Origin: Azospira sp. I13
GTDB taxonomy: Bacteria; Pseudomonadota; Gammaproteobacteria; Burkholderiales; Rhodocyclaceae
NCBI RefSeq assembly: GCF_003112695.1
Contig: NZ_BFBP01000003.1
Span: 132,623-196,622 of the forward strand
Direction: 5' to 3'
DNA: 64,000 nt
Shown piece after piece: positions 45,415 through 53,929 of the stretch. The position numbers and the translations under genes are program-made. The notes beneath the pieces are model-generated. The model had not been told where the DNA came from. It made no database searches and worked only from the letters and a program-made list of their open reading frames with translations. How positions within the stretch are numbered: the stretch's first letter is position 1; each line of letters begins with the position of its first letter.

Positions 45415-47490
45415 ATGAGCAAAACCCCCGACAGCACACCATCCACCCCGGAAGTGGTGACTTTCCCAGGCAGCCCCTACCGCTTGCACCAGCCTTTTCC
45501 CCCGGCCGGTGACCAGCCCGAGGCTATCCGCCAGTTGGTGGAGGGGCTGGAGGACGGCCTTTCCTTCCAGACCCTGCTGGGGGTGACCGGCTCGGGCAAG
45601 ACCTACACCATGGCCAACGTCATCGCCCGCACCGGGCGACCGGCCCTTATCCTGGCGCCCAACAAGACCCTGGCGGCCCAGCTTTACTCCGAGTTCCGGG
45701 AGTTCCTGCCGGAAAATGCCGTGGAGTATTTCGTCTCCTACTACGACTACTACCAGCCGGAAGCCTATGTGCCGTCCCGGGACCTGTTCATCGAAAAGGA
45801 CTCGTCCATCAACGACCACATCGAGCAGATGCGGCTGTCGGCCACCAAGAGCCTGCTGGAGCGCCGCGACGTGGTGATCGTCGCCACCGTCTCCTGCATC
45901 TACGGCATCGGTGACAAGGACGACTACCACAACATGATCCTGCATCTGCGGGTGGGGGATCGCAGCGACCAGCGGGACATCATCAAGCGTCTCTCCGAGA
46001 TGCAGTACGACCGCAACGAAATCGACTTCCAACGCGGCACCTTCCGGGTGCGGGGCGACGTCATCGACATCTTTCCCGCCGAACATGCGGAGCACGCCAT
46101 CCGGGTCTGCCTGTTCGATGACGAGATCGAAACCCTGCAACTCTTCGATCCGCTGACTGGCCACCTGCTGCACAAGCTGCCCCGCTTCACCATCTATCCC
46201 TCCAGCCACTACGTGACCCCCCGGGCCACCGTGCTGCGGGCCATCGAAGGCATCAAGGAGGAACTGCGCAAGCGCCTGGAGTTCTTTCACAAGGAGCAGC
46301 GCCTGGTGGAGGCCCAGCGTATCGAGCAGCGCACCCGCTTCGACCTGGAGATGCTCAACGAACTGGGCTTCTGCAAGGGCATCGAAAACTACTCCCGCCA
46401 CCTTTCCGGCCGCAAGCCCGGCGAGGCGCCGCCCACCCTGCTCGACTACCTGCCGCCGGACGCCCTGCTGTTCATCGATGAATCCCATGTGGCCATCGGT
46501 CAGGTGGGGGCCATGTACAAGGGCGACCGTTCGCGCAAGGAAAACCTGGTGGAATACGGCTTCCGCCTGCCCTCGGCGCTGGATAACCGGCCCCTCAAGT
46601 TCGAGGAATTTGAAGGCCTGATGCGCCAGGCCATCTTTGTTTCTGCCACCCCTTCCGACTATGAAAAGCAGCACCAGGGCCAGGTGGTGGAGCAGGTGGT
46701 ACGGCCCACCGGCCTCATTGACCCCACCGTCATCGTGCGCCCCGCCATGACCCAGGTGGACGACCTGCTTTCCGAAATCCGCAAGCGCATTGCCGTTTCC
46801 GAGCGGGTGCTGGTGACCACCCTGACCAAACGCATGGCCGAAGACCTGACCGATTTCTTGCGGGAAAACGGCATCAAGGTGCGCTATGTCCACTCCGACA
46901 TCGACACCGTGGAGCGGGTGGAAATCATCCGGGATTTACGCCTGGGCGAATTCGACGTGCTGGTGGGCATCAACCTGCTGCGGGAAGGTCTGGATATCCC
47001 CGAAGTCTCCCTGGTGGCCATTCTCGATGCCGACAAGGAAGGCTTCCTGCGTTCCGAGCGCTCCCTCATCCAGACCATCGGCCGGGCCGCCCGCAACCTC
47101 AACGGCACGGCCATTCTCTACGCTGACCGCATCACCGATTCCATGCAGCGGGCCATGGCCGAAACCGAGCGGCGGCGGCTCAAGCAGATGGCCCACAACG
47201 AAGCCCACGGCATCGTGCCCAAGGGCGTGACCAAGCGCATCAAGGACATCATCGACGGTATCTACGACCCCGATGCCGCCCAGAAGGAATTGAAGGCCGC
47301 CCAGCAGCAGGCGGTTTATGAAACAATGTCCGAGAAAGATCTCGCCAAAGAGATCAAGCGTCTCGAGAAGCAGATGCTGGAGTCCGCCAAAAACCTGGAA
47401 TTCGAAAAGGCAGCGGCGGCCCGGGACGAACTGTTTCGCCTCAAGGAGCAGGCCTTCGGGGCGGCAGTGCACGACAGGGAGGAAACATGA
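45415..47490 (+). CDS. uvrB: Excinuclease ABC subunit B
   Basis: Helicase-like damage-verification subunit of nucleotide excision repair, 691 residues. Walker [11 protein letters not shown] is near residue 58, the DNA-clamping beta-hairpin follows around [12 protein letters not shown], the late helicase motifs are [20 protein letters not shown] and QTIGRAARN, and the C-terminal UVR domain ([20 protein letters not shown]) binds UvrA/UvrC. The ATG at 45415 lacks a Shine-Dalgarno. It overlaps the phosphatase gene as ATGA, an unexpected partner for a repair gene. Confidence 0.97.
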   Translation: MSKTPDSTPSTPEVVTFPGSPYRLHQPFPPAGDQPEAIRQLVEGLEDGLSFQTLLGVTGSGKTYTMANVIARTGRPALILAPNKTLAAQLYSEFREFLPENAVEYFVSYYDYYQPEAYVPSRDLFIEKDSSINDHIEQMRLSATKSLLERRDVVIVATVSCIYGIGDKDDYHNMILHLRVGDRSDQRDIIKRLSEMQYDRNEIDFQRGTFRVRGDVIDIFPAEHAEHAIRVCLFDDEIETLQLFDPLTGHLLHKLPRFTIYPSSHYVTPRATVLRAIEGIKEELRKRLEFFHKEQRLVEAQRIEQRTRFDLEMLNELGFCKGIENYSRHLSGRKPGEAPPTLLDYLPPDALLFIDESHVAIGQVGAMYKGDRSRKENLVEYGFRLPSALDNRPLKFEEFEGLMRQAIFVSATPSDYEKQHQGQVVEQVVRPTGLIDPTVIVRPAMTQVDDLLSEIRKRIAVSERVLVTTLTKRMAEDLTDFLRENGIKVRYVHSDIDTVERVEIIRDLRLGEFDVLVGINLLREGLDIPEVSLVAILDADKEGFLRSERSLIQTIGRAARNLNGTAILYADRITDSMQRAMAETERRRLKQMAHNEAHGIVPKGVTKRIKDIIDGIYDPDAAQKELKAAQQQAVYETMSEKDLAKEIKRLEKQMLESAKNLEFEKAAAARDELFRLKEQAFGAAVHDREET

Positions 47491-48014
47491 TCAAGGTGCT
47501 CTTTGTTTGCATGGGCAACATTTGCCGATCCCCCACGGCGGAAGGTGTCTTCCGCCATTACCTGCGGCAACATCAGCTGGAAGACCGGGTGCAGGTGGAT
47601 TCTGCCGGTACCCACGGCTACCACGTCGGCGAGTCGCCCGATCCCCGCACCCAGCGGGCCGCGGCGGAGCGGGGTTACGACCTCTCCGACCTGCGGGCGC
47701 GCAAGGTGGCGCCGGACGATATGGAATATTTCGACCTCATCCTGGCCATGGACCGGCGCAATCTGGACGTACTGCGCAGCCTTTGCCCGCCGGAGCGTCA
47801 GCACCGCCTCAAGCTCTTCATGCACTACGCCCGCAACTTCGACGAGGACGAAGTGCCCGACCCGTACTACGGCCTGGGCTACGGCTTCGATCAGGTGCTG
47901 GACATGGTGGAGGACGCTTCCCAGGGGCTTATCGAATCCCTCAAGCGGGAACTGGGCTACGAAGACGGGCGGGCTCCTGCCGCCAAGGGCGCCCCCACCA
48001 TGGAGCGGGCCTGA
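47487..48014 (+). CDS. Low-molecular-weight protein-tyrosine phosphatase
   Basis: 175 residues. The P-loop [10 protein letters not shown] near the N-terminus gives the nucleophilic Cys and the phosphate-binding Arg; the general acid Asp is in [13 protein letters not shown]. This is the LMW-PTP/arsenate reductase-like fold. Without a Wzc-type kinase or an exopolysaccharide cluster nearby, the substrate is unknown. The C-terminal 20 residues ([11 protein letters not shown]) are an unstructured extension. Translation is coupled to uvrB by the ATGA overlap. Confidence 0.93.
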   Translation: MIKVLFVCMGNICRSPTAEGVFRHYLRQHQLEDRVQVDSAGTHGYHVGESPDPRTQRAAAERGYDLSDLRARKVAPDDMEYFDLILAMDRRNLDVLRSLCPPERQHRLKLFMHYARNFDEDEVPDPYYGLGYGFDQVLDMVEDASQGLIESLKRELGYEDGRAPAAKGAPTMERA

Positions 48015-48236
48015 GCGGTACTGCCTGCGACGGGCCCCGTGGGGGCTTGCCTGCCCCTTCCGTGATCGGTGGGGCGACGACCCTTTTCCTCGGCATTGCA
48101 GACATTGGACTTGGCCGGTCGGGTCGCCGCGTGGCGACTGTGAGCCTCTTGCCGGTAGCCTCTTGCCGGTGCGCCCCATTCCCATCGCCATGCCCCCCAT
48201 GGCGAGGGCTGTTCCGGCATGAGGCCGTGGCTTGGC

Positions 48237-48242
48237 TAAAAT
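48237..48242 (+). promoter_or_regulatory. -10-like element abutting the TtrS-like gene start
   Basis: TAAAAT ends 7 nt before the ATG at 48250; no Shine-Dalgarno is seen. Candidate leaderless start. Confidence 0.38.
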
Positions 48243-48249
48243 CCGTTTG

Positions 48250-50058
48250 ATGATGACGTTTCCCTCCCTCCGCCATTCCTTCTGCGCGGTCCTGCTCTCC
48301 TTGTTCGCCGGTCTCGCTGCTGCCGGCGAGGTGCGCCTGGGAGTGCTCGCCTGGCTGGGCTCGGAAGAGGCCGAGGTGCAGTGGGCGCCCCTGGCCCAGG
48401 CCCTGCAGCAACGCCTGCCAGGGCAAAGCATCGTCCTGCGCCACTACGACCTGGCGGGCATGGCGGCCGCCCTGCGGGCCGGCGAACTGGAATTTGCGGT
48501 GACCAATCCCGGCCACTATGTCACCCTCGAAGCCGAAACCGGCCTCACCCGCATTGCCACCCAGGTGGGGGAAACCTCCCAGAATCCAGCCCATGCCGTA
48601 GGCTCCGCCGTGGTCGTGCTGGATCGCAGGCTGGATCTGCAACGCCTGGAAGACCTACGGGGCGGCAATCTGGCCGCCGTGGCTGCTGATGCCTTCGGCG
48701 GCTACCAGCTGGCCTGGGCCGAGTTGCAGCGCCTGGGGCTGGCGCCGGAAGAGGGTAATCCCCAGCCCCACTTCACCGGCTTTCCCATGTCCCGGGTGGT
48801 GGATGCCGTGTTGGCCGGGGAGGCCGATGCCGGCGTGCTGCGGGCCTGCCTGCTGGAGCGTCTGGAGCAGTCCGGCGCCGTAGCTCCCGGCCGCCTGCGA
48901 GTTCTGGCCCAGCGGCCGGCAGATGGCCCCTGCCGCGTCACCACCCGCCTCTATCCCGGCTGGGCTTTTGCCGCCGCGCCGGCCACCGACCCGGCCCTTT
49001 CCCGGCAGGTTCTGCTGGCCCTGCTGTCCATGCCGCCGGATGCCGGCGGCCTTTCATGGACGGTGCCGGCGGATTACCACCCGGTCCATGAGCTGTTGCG
49101 GCAGCTGCGCATCGGCCCTTATGCCTTCCTGCGGGAGACGGGTTGGGATTCCCTCTGGCAGCGTTACTGGCCCTGGGTCGCCGGTTTGTTGATGTTTCTT
49201 CTGGCCTGGGGTGTCTATACCCTGCGGGTGGAACATCTGGTGCAGCGGCGCACCCGGGAACTGAGTTCGGCCCTGGCGGAGCGCCACCGGCTGGAGGCAC
49301 AGGTCCATGCCGGGCAGCAGCAGATGGATCATCTTTCCCGTCTTTCCATCCTTGGTGAACTAGCTGGCACCCTGGCTCACGAACTGAACCAGCCTCTGGC
49401 CACCATGGGTAACTACGCCCGCAGCCTCTTGCGCCGGCAACAGAGCGGCACCCTGGCTCCCGAGGCCCTGACCCAGGCGGCGGAAGAGATCGCCAATGAA
49501 TCGGAGCGGGCCGCCGGCATCCTGGCCGGCATTCGCGCCATGTCCCGCAAGCGCAGCCGGGTCCGCGAGGTCTGGGACCTGGCCGAACTGGTACAGGCGG
49601 CCGACCGCCTGCTGCACGGCATGGCGCCCCGAGGGCCAGCCATCGTCCTGGGAGAACTGCCGGCTGCCGCCGAGCGGCAGGTCGAAGTGGATCCCCTACA
49701 GATCCAGCAGGTCCTGCTCAACCTGTTCAAGAACGCCTGGGATGCCCAGCAGAGTCTGGGCTGCACCACTCCCATTGAAGTCTCCCTCAGCCTGGTGGGC
49801 GAACGCTGTGGTGTCGCCGTGCGGGACCATGGTCCCGGCCTGACGCCTGAACTCCGGGCCCGCCTCTTCGAGCCATTTTTTACTACCAAGCCCGATGGCC
49901 TGGGCCTGGGCCTCTCCATCTGCAAGACCATCATCGAAGCCCATGGCGGCGAACTGCAGGCCTGGGTGCCCCCTTCCGGGCCCGGCCTGATCTTCCATTT
50001 CACCTTGCCCCGGGCTCCTCTTGCCGTGCCCGCCCCCACAGGCTCCGAATCGCTATGA
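48250..50058 (+). CDS. TtrS-like sensor histidine kinase with PhnD-type periplasmic domain
   Basis: 602 residues. A signal/anchor peptide (ending GLAAAG) is followed by a PhnD-like periplasmic binding domain (about 30-285), a membrane helix (YWPWVAGLLMFLLAWGVYTL, about 305-325), a coiled coil, HisKA with His377 in AHELNQPLAT, and an HATPase domain (NLFKNAWDA, RDHGPGL, GLGLGLS). The periplasmic PCRVTTRLYPGWAF resembles TtrS, the tetrathionate sensor, including the conserved Cys; ThsS (thiosulfate) has the same architecture. Its stop overlaps the regulator gene (ATGA). Given tsd genes downstream, sensing of thiosulfate or tetrathionate is a reasonable inference. Confidence 0.85.
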   Translation: MMTFPSLRHSFCAVLLSLFAGLAAAGEVRLGVLAWLGSEEAEVQWAPLAQALQQRLPGQSIVLRHYDLAGMAAALRAGELEFAVTNPGHYVTLEAETGLTRIATQVGETSQNPAHAVGSAVVVLDRRLDLQRLEDLRGGNLAAVAADAFGGYQLAWAELQRLGLAPEEGNPQPHFTGFPMSRVVDAVLAGEADAGVLRACLLERLEQSGAVAPGRLRVLAQRPADGPCRVTTRLYPGWAFAAAPATDPALSRQVLLALLSMPPDAGGLSWTVPADYHPVHELLRQLRIGPYAFLRETGWDSLWQRYWPWVAGLLMFLLAWGVYTLRVEHLVQRRTRELSSALAERHRLEAQVHAGQQQMDHLSRLSILGELAGTLAHELNQPLATMGNYARSLLRRQQSGTLAPEALTQAAEEIANESERAAGILAGIRAMSRKRSRVREVWDLAELVQAADRLLHGMAPRGPAIVLGELPAAAERQVEVDPLQIQQVLLNLFKNAWDAQQSLGCTTPIEVSLSLVGERCGVAVRDHGPGLTPELRARLFEPFFTTKPDGLGLGLSICKTIIEAHGGELQAWVPPSGPGLIFHFTLPRAPLAVPAPTGSESL

Positions 50059-50702
50059 CCACCTCTCCCGATTTGCCCGTCATCCATGTGGTGGACGACG
50101 AGGCACCGTTCCGCCGCTCCCTGCTTTTCCTCCTGGAATCCGTGAGCTGGCAGGCCGTGGGTCACGAATCCGCCGAGGCCTTCCTTGAGTCCGCACCCGT
50201 TTTCCCCCCCGGTGGTGGCTGTCTGGTGCTGGATATCCGCATGCCCCGGGTCAGCGGCCTGGAATTGCAGCGTCGGCTGAAAGCGAGCGATACCCTGGCC
50301 GCCAGCCAGCTACCCATCATTTTCATGACCGGCCACGGCGATGTGGAACTGGCGGTGCAGGCCATGAAGGACGGAGCAGTGGATTTTCTGCAGAAGCCCT
50401 TCAAGGACCAGCAGTTCCTCGATACCGTGGAACGGGCCGTGCAACTCAGCCTGGAGCGCCATGCCGCCAGCCGCCGCCATCAGGAGGCCCAGGACAGCCT
50501 GGCCCGCCTCTCGGCCCGGGAGCGGGAAGTGGCGCGCCTCCTGGCCCTCGGCCAGGCCAACAAGGAAGTGGCCAGGACCCTGGGCATCAGTGAAAACACC
50601 GTGCATGTGCACCGTCAGCACGTCATGGAAAAAACGGGGACCGGCAGCGCTGCAGAACTGGCCCGGCTGATCCTGCGGGCCGATCCGGCTGGGCTGGACT
50701 GA
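50055..50702 (+). CDS. TtrR/FixJ-like response regulator
   Basis: 215 residues: receiver domain with the acidic pair in HVVDDEAPF, phospho-Asp60 in LVLDIRMPRVSG and Lys in LQKPFKD, then a LuxR-type helix-turn-helix (LSAREREVARLLALG, NTVHVHRQHVMEK). FixJ-type regulators in this group control respiratory genes and often work with sigma-70. It is co-translated with the TtrS-like kinase, so the pair is a full two-component system. Its stop is 5 bp from the end of the leftward pseudogene. Confidence 0.92.
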   Translation: MTTSPDLPVIHVVDDEAPFRRSLLFLLESVSWQAVGHESAEAFLESAPVFPPGGGCLVLDIRMPRVSGLELQRRLKASDTLAASQLPIIFMTGHGDVELAVQAMKDGAVDFLQKPFKDQQFLDTVERAVQLSLERHAASRRHQEAQDSLARLSAREREVARLLALGQANKEVARTLGISENTVHVHRQHVMEKTGTGSAAELARLILRADPAGLD

Positions 50703-50707
50703 ACCCA

Positions 50708-51296
50708 TCAGGTTTTTTGTGCGGACTGACCGCTGTTGTCGGCCGTTGCCGTATTGAAGGACTTCAGCACCGGCGACATGGTGGTCATGCCGCCCCGGAT
50801 CGCCGCCTCGTTGCAGCCGGAATATGCATATGGAATATACCGGCGCCAGCCCCTGTGGTGCCGGCTGGTCTATGCGGTAGAAGGAGATGGGACGGGCTTC
50901 CACGCCCAAGGCACGGAGGGCAGCGGCCACCGCCCGGTCGTTGCTGGCCCGGAGTAGGAGGGCGGTGGCGTTGAGGCCGGGAGGGGTGGACGGTATCGTC
51001 AGCAGGCCTTTTGGTTGGGCGGCGCTTGTGCTGGAAGCAGGCGGCCCGCTCGCCGTAGATGCGGCGCATCTGCCGCAGGTGGCGGGCGAAGTGGCCTTCG
51101 CCGATGAAGGCGGCCAGCACCGCCTGGGGCAGGATCGGGGCATGGTGCATGGCAAGGGATATGGCCGAGGCGAAGGGCTCCACCAGCCATTCGGGTACCA
51201 ACGCGCAGGCCAGGCGCAGGGTGGGAAATGGCCGCTTGCTGAAAGTGCCCAGGTAGATCACCCGGTCATGGCGGTCCAGGCTTTTGTAGCCATTCT
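50708..51296 (-). pseudogene. Remnant of a MocR-type regulator (aminotransferase domain only)
   Basis: The minus strand encodes the second half of the aminotransferase-like domain of a MocR/PdxR (GntR-family) regulator: SLDRHDRVIYLGTFSK (PLP-lysine region), then RLACALVPEWLVEPF, LAAFIGEGHFARHLRQMRRIY. The frame then shifts near 51010 (NATALLLRASNDRAVAAALRALGVEARPISFY continues in a second frame) and again near 50815 (EAAIRGGM in a third, to a TGA at 50708). The DNA-binding domain and the first half of the aminotransferase domain are missing. It is non-functional. Confidence 0.72.
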
Positions 51297-51298
51297 CG

Positions 51299-51485
51299 AT
51301 GAGGATCCGCCGGTCCGCCATGGCGTGGGACGAAGCCGTCACCGTCCTCAGCGGTCAGGAGATGCCGTACGTCATCTACGGGGAGGTCAAGGCCCACTTC
51401 AGCCCGGTGGGAATTGCCAACCTGACACCCTGCGTGGTCGAGATCAACGGCTGGGGTCGCCTGATGGTCGCTTTTTCGCACGCCA
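51299..51485 (+). pseudogene. 3' remnant of a carboxymuconolactone decarboxylase-family gene
   Basis: The plus strand reads AMAWDEAVTVLSGQEMP, then VIYGEVKAHFSPVGIANLT and VEINGWGRLMVAFSH. This matches the C-terminal part of CMD/AhpD-like proteins (typically ALAWTEALT... YEEVRAHFS... INGWNRLAVAFR). The N-terminal half, with the CxxC redox site, is absent. The remnant starts where the divergent MocR remnant ends, so one deletion probably removed the 5' parts of both. The match is from memory of family consensus. Confidence 0.6.
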
Positions 51486-51513
51486 CCGTTGCTGTAGGGC
51501 CCTTCCGCAATGG

Positions 51514-51538
51514 AAAAAAGCCAACCCAGAGGTTGGCT
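51514..51538 (-). terminator. Rho-independent terminator for the GNAT gene
   Basis: Stem AGCCAACC/GGTTGGCT around a 4-nt loop, continuing on the minus strand into six T residues, about 115 bp after the GNAT stop. Confidence 0.75.
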
Positions 51539-51651
51539 CATTTGTCGGGCGTCGTCGTATCGAGTACCTGTTGGTCTTGTGGGGCCGGTGCCGTGATGAG
51601 GAAGATTCGTCCGCAAGTACGGAGTTTTTTGCCGCTCTGGTAGCTAAAGGG

Positions 51652-52143
51652 CTAACCGTGTAGTTCCTTGAGATACACCCCATATGCCACGCCATGGATG
51701 GGGGGCGCACTGGCGATCCGCTGGAATCCCATACGCTGGTACATGGGCAAGGCCACCTCCATGATCTCGCTCGTATGTAAGGCAAAGGCGGTGGCACCGT
51801 CTCGCATCGCGCGGCGAAGGCATTCGTCCACCAAGGCCCGTCCGATGCCGAGGCCACGGTCTGCCGGATCTACTACCAGCATTCGCATGATTGGCCACTC
51901 CGGCCGAAAGAATGCCGCCTTGGGTTTTCCGGGGCCAATATACGCGACAGCTCCGGCAATGTTCCCCTCAAGCTCGGCAACAATCATTTCTCCGCCATCT
52001 GCCAGCAAAGAGACGTGAGCGATCTTTGCCTGAAACGCCGGCCAGTCGTCGTAAGCATTCTTGAACTGTGCGAAGGCACGAAGGGCAAGTGCATCGACGT
52101 GTTCTGAGTCGCTTTGCCCAAAGTTACGGATGAGGAGAGTCAC
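51652..52143 (-). CDS. GNAT family N-acetyltransferase
   Basis: About 163 residues of GNAT fold. The acetyl-CoA binding loop is seen in MRMLVVDPADRGLGIGRALV, preceded by the AELEGNIAGAVAYI strand and followed by ALPMYQRMGFQRI. The substrate is unknown. The gene and its flanks are visibly lower in GC (about 55%) than the window, suggesting acquired DNA. The GTG at 52143 is my start choice, at the beginning of recognisable homology; the frame is open 43 codons further without features. It has its own terminator. Confidence 0.8.
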   Translation of the reverse strand: MTLLIRNFGQSDSEHVDALALRAFAQFKNAYDDWPAFQAKIAHVSLLADGGEMIVAELEGNIAGAVAYIGPGKPKAAFFRPEWPIMRMLVVDPADRGLGIGRALVDECLRRAMRDGATAFALHTSEIMEVALPMYQRMGFQRIASAPPIHGVAYGVYLKELHG

Positions 52144-52308
52144 GGTTTTCCAGGACAAGGAAGGGCTGACGTGGTCGGCTATTTTAATGTCAATGCCCCC
52201 TAACCGCAGGGCGTGGCGTTGAAGGCCGTGCAGGTCGGTGCTGGGATAGCTTCGTGAACTGGGCCAGCGCACAAAGTGGTCCGAATTCCATGCGCCGGAG
52301 TTGCCAGT

Positions 52309-53730
52309 TCAGCCGCCACTCCTGACGGGGCCTTCCTCCCGCTCCAACTCATGGGGTCTTGCTCCCAGGGCGTTCCAGGGGGTGCCCTGGCGGCGGGCGT
52401 CGAGGAACCAGCGGAGTTTTGCCGCCAGGCGGAATAGCCAGGCGGGGAGGATCGGGCGGGCCATGGCGGTGCTGGCGGCGGGGGGAATGCCCAGGCCGCC
52501 GGCCAGGGCAGTGGCGGCTTTTTCCAGGGCGCCGATCTGGGATCGCAGCATCACCGGCATGGTGGCCAGGGGCTTGCCGTGCAGCACTTCGCCGGCCCCC
52601 ATGGCCAGGCCGCCAGCCCAGCCGAGTCCGGCATCATGGGCGAAGCAGCGGAGCTGGGCCATGGCGGAGCGGTTGTGCCCGGCCTCCGGGTAGCCACTGT
52701 TAAGCAGGCCGGCGACCCGGTGCAGACGCCCGGGGCGGGCGGCGATCTGTTGCAGGGCCTTGAGGGCCAGGCCCGGCAGGCCATCCACGTAAAGGGGGGC
52801 AGCCACCACCAGCAGGTCCGCCTCGCCAAGAGTGGCCAGGGCGGCTTCCCGGCGGCGTCCGGGCTTGATGAAGTCGATGACGTGCACCAATCCGGTGCTT
52901 ACCCCCTGTTGCTCCAGCTTTTCTGCCAGGCCCCGGGCCAGGGATTCGGAGGTGCTTTCGCCCCGGGGTCGGGCGCTGCCCACCAGCAGGGCTGCCTGCC
53001 GGACCGGGCTGGGAGGCAGGTGGGGGTCCGCCAGACAGGCCCGAGCCAGGGCGTCGGCCGGCGGGTGGTGGGGGAAGGCTTCGCCATCCCGGCCTGCCAG
53101 GGCGGCGGTGAAGCGTTGCTCCAGAACCTCCTGCCAGGCTTCCTGGGTCGGCGCCAGGGCCAGGGTGTGGAAACAGGGAGCCATCAGGTTGATGGCATTG
53201 CCCCCGGCGAAGGCGGTGAAGAGCTCTCGGGCCGTCGGGCTGCTTTCTTCTTCCAGGCCGATGAAGAAGAGGGCGGGGTAGCGTTCATAGCGGGGGGCGT
53301 GGCGGGTAACGCCGATACCCTGGCGGAAGAAGGGGTGGATGACGCCCAGCAGGCGGTCCAGGGCCGTCTTCAGGGAAGGGCTGTAGCCGCCGAAGCGCAG
53401 GGGCGTTACCAGGATGACCAGATCGGCTTGCTGAAAGGCCCGGGCGATGTTCTGGGCGTCGTCCTGGGTGCGGCACAGTCCCGGGGTCTTGGTCCAGCAC
53501 TCGAAATCCCCCAGGCAGGGGGCAAGGCGGACCTGTTCCAGGCAAAAGCGGCTGACCACGGCGCCACTGCTGTCGGCCAGTGTGGCCAGCCGGTCCGCCA
53601 CCTGGCGGAAGGGGTCGGCATCGTCGAAGGTGGCGTCGAGCAGCAGAATGCGGCGGGCCCCGGCAGGAGTGGTGGGGTAGGTGGAGGAGGGTGAGGGGCT
53701 GGGCTGGCTGGCGGAGTGAGGAGCTGGCAT
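52309..53730 (-). CDS. Tandem flavodoxin-fold NAD(P)H oxidoreductase
   Basis: 473 residues containing two flavodoxin-like modules. The first (about 25-235) has ILLLDATFDDADP, a cysteine group in CLGDFECWTKTPGLC resembling iron-sulfur flavoproteins, then DDAQNIARAFQQADLVILVTP and a FMN-loop FGGYSPSLKTALDR. The second (about 250-420) repeats the plan: ALLVGSARPRGESTSESLA, ADLLVVAAPLYVDGLPGLA. Such doubling within one chain is uncommon. The ATG at 53730 is chosen; an ATG at 53808 is an alternative. It is divergent from the pentaheme cytochrome gene, so it may share regulation with it. Confidence 0.8.
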   Translation of the reverse strand: MPAPHSASQPSPSPSSTYPTTPAGARRILLLDATFDDADPFRQVADRLATLADSSGAVVSRFCLEQVRLAPCLGDFECWTKTPGLCRTQDDAQNIARAFQQADLVILVTPLRFGGYSPSLKTALDRLLGVIHPFFRQGIGVTRHAPRYERYPALFFIGLEEESSPTARELFTAFAGGNAINLMAPCFHTLALAPTQEAWQEVLEQRFTAALAGRDGEAFPHHPPADALARACLADPHLPPSPVRQAALLVGSARPRGESTSESLARGLAEKLEQQGVSTGLVHVIDFIKPGRRREAALATLGEADLLVVAAPLYVDGLPGLALKALQQIAARPGRLHRVAGLLNSGYPEAGHNRSAMAQLRCFAHDAGLGWAGGLAMGAGEVLHGKPLATMPVMLRSQIGALEKAATALAGGLGIPPAASTAMARPILPAWLFRLAAKLRWFLDARRQGTPWNALGARPHELEREEGPVRSGG

Positions 53731-53929
53731 GGCGTAGTCCCGTTGGCGGTGAGCCGGGATGTTGCCATGGTTTGTATTCCGTTGGAATTTTTTGTTATTA
53801 AGGCTCATATCTACCGATTCGTCGCAATAGTAACTTTCGGTTATGCCCCTAGCCGGATGTCCCGATAGGCGCTTGCCGGCGCCCTCCCTAGACTTGGAGC
53901 CAAACAAACCAAGTACAGGGAGTACAGCC

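Noticed and set aside
51640-52210. Integron gene-cassette borders (CTAAC-like ends around the GNAT gene)
   Set aside because: Short CTAACC strings occur on both sides, but no attC-type paired boxes or integrase gene could be made out.
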